Assembly (NCBI GenBank): GCA_021234155.1
Contig: JAJEKV010000006.1
Span: forward strand, 25,114,883-25,178,882
Length of the DNA stretch: 64,000 bases
Direction: 5' to 3'
DNA from: Isoetes taiwanensis
Taxonomy: Eukaryota; Streptophyta; Lycopodiopsida; Isoetales; Isoetaceae
Part shown: positions 56,804-64,000 of the stretch, piece after piece
How the letters are laid out: the number at the start of each line of letters is the position of its first letter
How positions within the stretch are numbered: the stretch's first letter is position 1
Notes under the pieces: model-generated
What the model saw: only the letters and a program-made list of their open reading frames with translations
The model's database searches: none
Told to the model about the DNA's origin: nothing
Made by a program: the position numbers and the translations under genes

Positions 56804-57334
56804 GAATAGAGAAAAAGGTACTGCTGAGAGAGAAGAGGAAGCGCCGATGAGATGTTGATGAAGAACCTCGCCCAATATAACGATCTCCCAACCAGAGAAA
56901 GCATGCAATGCATGCATGCGAGACATACATGCTCGCCCTCTCTAGAATCTCGATCCGATGGCTCGGATCGATAGGATTCTAGAATGGGGCTTTCATGAAA
57001 ACGACAAAAACCTCCCGAATAGAAGAGAACTTCCTTATCAAAAATGGGATCGAGGGCTAAAGGTCAAAGGATTATGGCCAAAGAAGAGGCAAGGCCGAGA
57101 AAGGGCATGCTACAGCATGGAAGAAGCACCAAATTGGTTAATCCAAGCAGGGAGAAGTCCCTTCCCTACATGGTAATGAATAGAGAAAAAGATACTGCTG
57201 AGAGAGAAGAGGAAGCGCCGATGAGATGTTGATGAAGAACCTCGCCTAATATAACGATCTCCCAACCAGAGAAAGCATGCAATGCATGCATGCGAGACAT
57301 GCATGCTCGCCCTCTCTAGATCGATGGGATTCAT
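56804..57334. repeat. Direct repeat, two ~157-bp copies 374 bp apart
   Basis: GAATAGAGAAAAAGRTACTG at 56804 and 57178 begins two near-identical copies. Both include CATGCAATGCATGCATGCGA (an RY-type CATGCA cluster). A neighbouring copy of TCTAGAATGGGGCT also repeats. The similarity implies a recent duplication. Confidence 0.9.
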
Positions 57335-59076
57335 ATATTTTATAGTCTTGCATACTTTGAGTTTTGATGGTCTTGCTGGCATCTAGGGTGCTTCTACAAC
57401 CCTTATTGGCAATTTTTCCATGTGCCAAAGCAAGTAGGCGTGATATATAAAGAAATGCTTAAGACATGAGCACCTCATTCTGTAAGAGACTTCAGTTCCT
57501 CACACTTACGTATGAAAACATTCATCATGCTCACGCAACCCAATATGTATTTTCACCGCCAAACCACTCTAAAATAGCTAGAGTTATAGACCAAGATGCA
57601 AAACTTATATCTTTATATGGAGAAGAGGCACACATAATTGGCTAATATTTTTAGGGCTAAGGTCATGTGGACTTCAAATTGATGTAGAATCCAATTTTGG
57701 TTTGAGATCTTTTGAGGAACCCAAACACAAAAATGCCATTATGCCAAAATCACAACCATCATACTTCAAGTTTACTACATGTTGCAAAGATGTGGCAAAT
57801 TTTTTTGGGATAGAAGGCTGGGAATATCCACATTGATTGCAAAGATGTGGCAAGATTTTTGGGGATTGAAGGGCGTAAATGTCCATGCTGAAGTGAATAT
57901 CCATATTGAACGGGACGACGTGCAAGACAAGGATATTATCAACCACAATGTCCGTAGAAAATGCATGAACACGCCATATTTAGGTCTCATAATCCCCCTC
58001 TAGCGCACCAACACGACCTTTTAGTTGGCAATAGAGACAAAAGGGAGCTTTCACATATTGGAGCGCAATGATGAGATAAACTATTTGTTAATATTCTCAA
58101 GTTGGTCAATATGTTCTTACTTTTGCTAACATGGTTTAAATATTAGATTTGGCATTTCTCGGAGTTTGAACTTGATAGTATTGCCTACATTTAGATGGTT
58201 TTAAGAACATTTGGAATGACGACTACTAACCTGTTCGTCTCGAAATGCCACTCCGAGGTGCATGAGTATTTTTTTACTAGGTTTCGTCCAACGGTAGAGT
58301 CTCTTATACAACCCCCTTCTATGCGTGGCCGATATCTGGCCCTCGATGCTTGGATTGGAGGGCTAGTATGGGGCCACGCCAGTGAGGAGGGGTGTATAAG
58401 GAACTTAACCAGCTGAAAACTCACTTTCAAAATCAAAACCAAGACCAAAGTTAATAAAACCAAAAATAAAATAAAAAACCAAAAACGGGTAGAGCATCTT
58501 ATACAGCCGCAGTGGCTGATATCTGGCCCTCAATGCTTGGAATCGAGGGCTAAGATTGCGCCACGTTTGGGGGTGGGGATTTGTATATGGCACCCTGTCC
58601 CCAACAACCAAAACCCTTTGCGAACCATAGCTTGAGCCCAATAATAATACACAGAAAGTCATATACTTCATTCAAGGTTGAACTCAACTGGTCGTTTTCT
58701 AAGTGCCCTGGTTACTAGCTTTACCAGCATTATAAAAGGATAAAGAACCTCATAGAGAATCTGTTTCCATTCGTAGTGAATCTTCACTTTTCTCATTCGT
58801 AAGCATTCTTTTGATTAAACTAAGCAACGAGCATGCACTTCCTTTTGCAGGCTATAATATCATACATTGCACTGTTAACAATATCATTTGATTTGTTTGG
58901 GTCAATAGAGTACGGAAGAGGATCTAATAGAAGACGTTGCATGATCCTCCATCACAGGATAATAAACGTGGGGCCTTGAACGTGTCCATCAAACCTTGGG
59001 CAGCCCCAAAAATTTAAATATAATAGGTTTGAATATAAAGCATAACTTCTAGCAACTTGGGCATGAAATTGAAGGC
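57335..59076. other. Spacer with direct repeats, no recognised gene
   Basis: TTGCAAAGATGTGGCAA is tandem at 57781 and 57836. A ~110-bp unit containing GATATCTGGCCCTCRATGCTTGGA recurs at about 58289-58402 and 58486-58600. No coding evidence. Confidence 0.6.
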
Positions 59077-60202
59077 ATGTCTGAGATGAAAAATGATACC
59101 AAAGGAGTGAAGGCAATGCTGGATTCTGCAAAGGGAGCAATGTTAACATGGCCTGATGTTTACGCTATGCCGCCTTCTCTTAGACCTGTAACCAACATGG
59201 TAGGATCCTCTCACACACCTCCAGTCCCAGTTATTGACCTTGCAAGGCTTCATAGTTCATGCCATTCTGAAGTGGTCCAAGCAATTGGGGACTCTAGTAA
59301 AAAATGGAGTTTCTTTCAGGTTGCCCTTTAGCTTTACTCAAACATGGCAAATTGGTCTTATCATATGTTACTTGTATGCAGGTTATTAATCATGGCATAC
59401 CAATATCTGTGCTAGCAGGAATGATGAAAGTAGTTCAACAGTTCTTTGATTTGCCTTTTGAAGACAAGAAAGCTTACTATTCAAATGATCCATTTCGAAT
59501 TATGAGGTTTGGAACCAGCTTTAATCCAAAACAAGACTCCATCCTAGAATGGCGAGATTATCTGACGCATCCTCTCATACCATCCCTTGTGGAATTGCTG
59601 CCTCACAAGCCAGCCAGCTATAGGTAAAATCTTTCCTTTTTTATCCTTCCTACATAGATGCTGACACCTTATTGTTTTACAAATTTTCAGGGAGGCTGCA
59701 TTAAAGTATGCAGATCATTTGCATAAACTCTCCTCTTCTCTCTTGGCTGCTATATCAGAAAGCCTGAAACTTGAATCAGGTTATCTAGGCAAGCACTTTG
59801 ACAAAATGATTCTGCTTGCAAACCATTATCCACCTTGTCCATATCCAGAGCTTACCATTGGAATGAAAAATCATTCAGATCCAGGAGGTATCACGATCTT
59901 GCTCCAAAACCAAGTCTCTGGCTTAGAAATTAACCATGATGGCAGATGGATCCCCATAAAGCCAATGGCAAATGCTCTGTTTATATTGTTGGCAGACCAA
60001 TTAAAGGTATGCATATTTGCCAGGTAGGAAGCATTTTGGTTACATGCTTAACAATTGTTTTTCACTCAATCTTATTGCCTTACAGGTCCTGACAAATGGG
60101 AAGTATAAGAGCATTGAACATAGAACTTTGAGTACAGCAGAGTGCCGGATTTCGGTAGCCACATTTGTGCAGAGAGGACTTCAAAGTAGCACCTTTAATT
60201 GA
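59077..60202 (+). CDS. 2-oxoglutarate/Fe(II)-dependent dioxygenase, DMR6-like
   Basis: Four exons join in phase: 59077-59319, 59382-59623, 59691-60006 and 60086-60202, giving 305 residues. The DIOX_N part contains PVPVIDLARLH and WSFFQ-VINHGI, and the 2OG-FeII_Oxy part contains NHYPPCPYPELTIGMKNHSD (the His and Asp of the HxD metal site), the distal His in KSIEHRT, and RIS for 2-oxoglutarate binding. Members hydroxylate or desaturate small molecules such as salicylate or flavonoids in the cytosol. The C-terminus stops soon after RISVATFVQ, some 40 residues short; the usual end is still readable in other frames (see findings). The active-site residues lie upstream and are intact. Start chosen at 59077 because it precedes the conserved WPDVYAMPPSLRP. 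Confidence 0.88.
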
Positions 60203-60700
60203 TCTCTAGCCTACCTAAATATAAACGTTGGGTTGAAGAGTAGCTCGGATCTTAAGAAAGAAAAAATACCTGACTTCGCACATTATAGACGACCCATCAC
60301 AAGTGTGTAAGAATGCAGCCCTCGTGGCTTAAGTTGACATACTAGTTTGTAAATTTTGTAGTTCCTGATTCAATCGTATATGATTTTAGAAACTAAAAAA
60401 ACTTATTTCTGGATCTGGATGCATTTCTCTGTTCTCTGCCCTTATCTACTGAATCATAGCTTTTCATACCAGAAACAACATCAAACCAACTGATAGAAAA
60501 CGATATATAATCTCCAGCTCCAAAGGCATTTGTTTCTAGTATGTGATTTCCTAGCAATCTGCAAATAACCGGAGCAGTAAAAACAGCAAACAGCGACATG
60601 TACTATTTTTCAGACCTAAAATGTATATTCGTTACCATAAGTGGTCTGACTGAGTATTTTCTCAACGATATGCCGCACGCTTATAACCCTCCTTGGAAAC
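60203..60700. other. Downstream of the dioxygenase, no recognised gene
   Basis: Contains the dioxygenase 3' UTR and a convergent end of the next minus-strand gene. A TTTGCAG acceptor-like site on the minus strand near 60560 could belong to that gene. Confidence 0.35.
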
Positions 60701-60707
60701 GGCCAGA

Positions 60708-61283
60708 TCATGAATCAAAATCAGGGCATGCGGCCACAAGCTTAGTATAAACAGCGCTCCAAAGGTTGACACCTTGTTTTGGTGGTTTTGAAAACTCATC
60801 ATGCATCTCACATCTGATGTGAATCAAGGCAACTGTCCACTTGTCTTCCCATCTTGCGAACTTGCTAGGAGCATCTACTTTCTCATCTCCGTTTGTTGCT
60901 ACATCTCCTTTTCCCTTTTTACTCGATGCACGTTGCCGCTTAGCTGGTTGGGATTTATGTGGAGGAACAACCTTAGGTGATGGCAGAGGAGAAGAGAGGT
61001 AAGGTGGTTGAGGGTTCGGATTAAGTGCTGCGCTTGAATGCGCAGTAGGAAAAGTGTATGGTGCTGGAATCGGATAATAGGTCAGAGGAGGAACATATCC
61101 TTCATGGGGAATCTGAGAGTAAGTACTAGCAGCGTAAGTAGTGTTAAGAAATGGATTTGGAAGTTGGGAACGGCGTGCTGGAAGTTTCACAGGACGCACT
61201 ACATTTGGTTCAACATATGAAAGAGAGGCTTGAGATTCTTGAGTGGAGTAGACAATGTTAATTGGAGAATCCATGGAATCCAT
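60708..61283 (-). CDS. Truncated Myb/SANT (trihelix-like) protein
   Basis: A 191-codon frame starts with a polar, Pro/Tyr-rich region (NPFLNTTYAASTYSQIPHEG), has a basic nuclear-type stretch (KRQRASSKKGKG), and ends with RWEDKWTVALIHIRCEMHDEF then QGVNLWSAVYTKLVAACPDF, the first two helices of a Myb/SANT-like DNA-binding domain (two of three Trp landmarks). The domain usually goes on for 40-80 residues; here a TGA follows directly. No donor site is obvious at the end. A TTGTAG acceptor two bases before the ATG suggests a 5' UTR intron. Could be a pseudogene or a truncated transposon-captured gene. Confidence 0.55.
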   Translation of the reverse strand: MDSMDSPINIVYSTQESQASLSYVEPNVVRPVKLPARRSQLPNPFLNTTYAASTYSQIPHEGYVPPLTYYPIPAPYTFPTAHSSAALNPNPQPPYLSSPLPSPKVVPPHKSQPAKRQRASSKKGKGDVATNGDEKVDAPSKFARWEDKWTVALIHIRCEMHDEFSKPPKQGVNLWSAVYTKLVAACPDFDS

Positions 61284-61289
61284 GCCTAC

Positions 61290-62240
61290 AACAATTTGAA
61301 CAAGAAAGGAATAAAATTAAGCAATCCTACACAGTATGATGAATTGAATCAATGGAAATGTATGAAATGAATCAATGGAGCTGTTACTGTAATTGTAATT
61401 AAGAAGATTTTAAGAACTTAAATGCTTACTTGAATTCTTTCAGAAATCCTTCAGAAATCCTTGGAATCTGTGTTGATGCAAGTCCTAGTATATAAACTCC
61501 TGTAAGCGCTTCCTGGAAATGAAAATCCTCTGCAATTATAACTTCCCAATATCAATAAAACCTCAGCAAGCTCTCAAAACCTCAACAAAGTATGGCTCTG
61601 CACCTGCTGTTATGTTCGTCAGCTTCTCAAACCTGAATTCTCCACTGTCGATGTCGAACTTTATAGCTCACAGGAACCAGTTCGCGGGCTTCCCAGAGGG
61701 CGGGAAGAGCACGTAGAAGCAGAAAGTTTCTTGCCCCCTAATTGTCAGGCAAATCGGCCGACAGTTGCACCCCGGAATTCCAACGCCACGTTGGCGAATA
61801 AATTACAATTGTCACGGAAAATGGAATTCGTTGTGCGACAATTGAGTCATACGTGGTACATTTTGACGGGCTGTGGACTAACTGGCATCCGGTAATTGCC
61901 AGTGTCCAATCTGGCCCTAAGTTTTTGAGCTGAAGTAGACTTTTTCACACATGCACTACAAAATAGGACATTTCACACATCCGCTTCAAGCCATCGAAAA
62001 ACTAAACAAATAGCAACTCTAATCGCTTTCTCAGCTCTAATCGTTTTTTTTTACAGCACAAGAAAACAACAGCCGTTGCTTGAACCGTTGAGCTTTAAGA
62101 AAAATCCGAGGCCAATTGAAGCCCTGATCCAACCACGCAAAACCCCTAAACAAAACTCCATCCAAACCGGCACAAGAAGACTAAAGAAGGTGGGACACAG
62201 AGGAATAGAATAACAATAACAAAGAAACTTGCCAATTAGG
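61290..62240. other. No recognised gene
   Basis: Upstream region of the Myb/SANT frame. The bases TTCAGAAATCCTT are tandem near 61438-61462. No other supported feature. Confidence 0.4.
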
Positions 62241-62262
62241 GGCCTTTTACATTTAAGAACAA

Positions 62263-62556
62263 CATTTAAGAAAAACTGGTTTTTTCACACGGAGCCACAT
62301 GTCAACATTTAAGAAAAACTGGTTTTTTCACACCGAGCCACATGTCTTATTTAGGTTCGGGTAGGTTTGGTAAGGGCAATGGAGTCTTATTTTATACCGG
62401 GGGACTTCCCTCGCTATAAAATAAGACACCACTTATTATAATATAAGACATGTCTTATTTAAGTTCAGATAGATTTAGTAAGGTCGATGGAGTCTTACTT
62501 TATACCGGGGGGCTTCCCCGCCATAAAATAAGACACCACTTATTATATTCTATTTT
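62263..62556. repeat. Tandem repeat with internal hairpins
   Basis: A ~42-bp block (AACATTTAAGAAAAACTGGT) is tandem at 62263 and 62305. Then a ~109-bp block starting ACATGTCTTATTTARGTTC is tandem at about 62339 and 62448. Each 109-bp unit contains an inverted repeat (TCTTATTTTATA...TATAAAATAAGA; one base changed in the second unit). Confidence 0.85.
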
Positions 62557-64000
62557 ATTCTATTGGCCAGTTATATTCAAAATAATAGGTGGTCTTATTT
62601 TGTGATGGTTTTGCACTAGTATTTGTTAGTGTCTCATTTATATAAGACACCCTGTAGTGTGAAAAAACTTATATTTGTGTGTCTTATTTTTTGCTTTGGA
62701 GTCACAAATGATGTCTTATATGAAATGGGACAGCTATGTTATAAGACATCAAAATACTCCCTTTCAGCTCCAAGGAGCGACGAACGTATGCCATGTGTCA
62801 TATCTTCTTTCCCGGAATGTTCTTCTACAAGTGATATGTGATCCATCACACATTGAATATTTATATAAAACTAACTTTATTTTTCTTCATTCAAGACATT
62901 GCAGGATGTCATGGGATTGGAGCTATTTGCCAAAGACCCTCTTTGTTGGGCTGGAGGGTGTGGCCGCCTTCTTTCATACAAGAGAAATTCCACCTTATGC
63001 CTCCTCTCCAACCCTGATGCATTCTTCATTGGTAGAGAGCGCGAGGGAGGACTCAAGCATGACTTCACATGGGTTAACCCTTGGGAATCACCTTTTGGTC
63101 TCATAGACTCTAAGAGGATGAGGTTATAATGTCAACTCTTGTGTCAAAATATAAATGTAGTGGCAACTTTGTGCCAAATGCTAGTGTTGACACAAAGTGC
63201 TTCTATTGTGTCGAGAATGTGTCAATGGTATATTGCCAAATATTTCGTTGAAATGATGTCATCTTTTTGTCAAATTTGTGGCGTGATTTACGTATATAGT
63301 TGCAACAACTTCTACATTATGTTATAACTAAGTTGTGACAATTTTTTGTTAATATCTACAACAAAATCTCATCCAATGTTCCATCAAAACACTGATATAA
63401 TTTAACGCTGAAGTTGCAATTTAAATATGTTGTTACAACACTACTTTTCTCTTAAGACATATAACAAAATGCCATCCAAATTTTTGACAGGATTGTGTGG
63501 ATTATTCATATAGATAGTTATGATTGCCAAGGTTATAATATGATTACCAATAGTTGTATCAAAGGACAATCTAATGAATGGGAACAGACAATGGTTTAAG
63601 GGTACCTCACAATATGACATGTAAAAAATGAGAGGAATATGAGAGTCCCACCAACATAATATAAGAGCCAACATAAAGCATATAATTTACAGAACCAAAC
63701 TCCATGAACCACTCTCCATATGAGGAATGTCCCTCTGGGCTTGCATACTTTTATCCCGTTTTAGCTACATATAGACGATCCAGGTGCAAGCTTCTATGAT
63801 CAAAATATATAAGCTTTCAATTTAATTCTTTCAAGAAATCATGTCGAGCTTTAACTGTTGCAATTTTCACAAAAATGCTTCAATATCTATGTGGGTCACA
63901 ATTCGTTGAACCTTCAATAGGAGTGATGCCTTCTATAGAATCTTCTCGACTGTTGAAATCTTTCCTATCAATAGTGAATGAAAGCTGGAAAGTTTTGTTG
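62557..64000. other. No recognised gene; possible open frames at the right edge
   Basis: Short frames overlap at 62623-63129 without a domain. At the right edge a plus-strand frame from 63875 and a minus-strand frame from 64000 to about 63884 (with FTIDRKDFNSREDSIEGI) are open to the boundary. Either could be the edge of an exon outside the window; neither can be assigned. Confidence 0.35.

Noticed and set aside
56404-56913. 169-codon minus-strand frame with hydrophobic stretches
   Set aside because: It overlaps the long hairpin and the duplicated block, and its hydrophobicity follows from T-rich sequence.

Overview
The window looks like plant nuclear DNA, most likely from a large-genome land plant such as a fern. 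The gene families are plant ones (STT3 with more than 20 exons, AP2/ERF, CYSTM, a DMR6-like 2OG dioxygenase, PPR remnants). Introns are long with GT-AG ends, gene density is low, and copia and non-LTR retroelement debris fills the space between genes. The PPR remnant reminds me of fern PPR proteins, but the fern assignment is an inference.

Layout. 1-741 (-): the end of an unrecognised open frame that leaves the window on the left. About 3.1-3.5 kb: a degenerate foldback repeat. 5.5-8.5 kb (-): a 5'-truncated Ty1/copia element whose reverse transcriptase box reads YVAD. 8.66-12.45 kb (+): a second copia family with 5' LTR, primer-binding site, gag, protease, integrase and part of RT, truncated 3'. 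13.7-14.3 kb: a helicase exon remnant, another foldback copy and an LTR fragment. 15.16-24.44 kb (+): the one large clearly intact gene, STT3, the catalytic subunit of oligosaccharyltransferase, reconstructed as 23 exons and 774 residues. 25.74-26.20 kb (+): a three-exon CYSTM gene. 28.9-30.4 kb (-): a broken DUF7869-type gene. 32.9-34.8 kb: a ~1 kb tandem duplication. 37.6-38.55 kb (-): an AP2/ERF gene with an unusual DNA-contact strand. 44-47.7 kb (-): candidate exons of an unrecognised gene, mixed with duplicated PPR remnants. 48.3-48.7 kb (-): a DNA-methylase-like remnant. 49.3-53.2 kb (-): a GC-rich, frameshifted LINE with endonuclease, RT and zinc-knuckle remnants. 55.2-56.2 kb (+): 3' ends of a second non-LTR family. 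56.2-58.6 kb: direct repeats. 59.08-60.20 kb (+): a four-exon 2OG-Fe(II) oxygenase with a frameshifted C-terminus. 60.7-61.3 kb (-): a truncated Myb/SANT (trihelix-like) frame. 62.2-62.6 kb: tandem hairpin repeats.

There is no operon logic. STT3 and CYSTM are neighbours on one strand but functionally independent. The recurring feature of the window is local tandem duplication, from 30 bp to 1 kb. The least explained items are a hairpin shared by the LINE 3' region and a second site at 56.5 kb, the altered ERF domain, an in-frame cassette in an STT3 intron, and the methylase-like and DUF7869-like remnants. Exon boundaries were set by hand from splice sites, reading frame and family knowledge; no alignment or transcript evidence was available.
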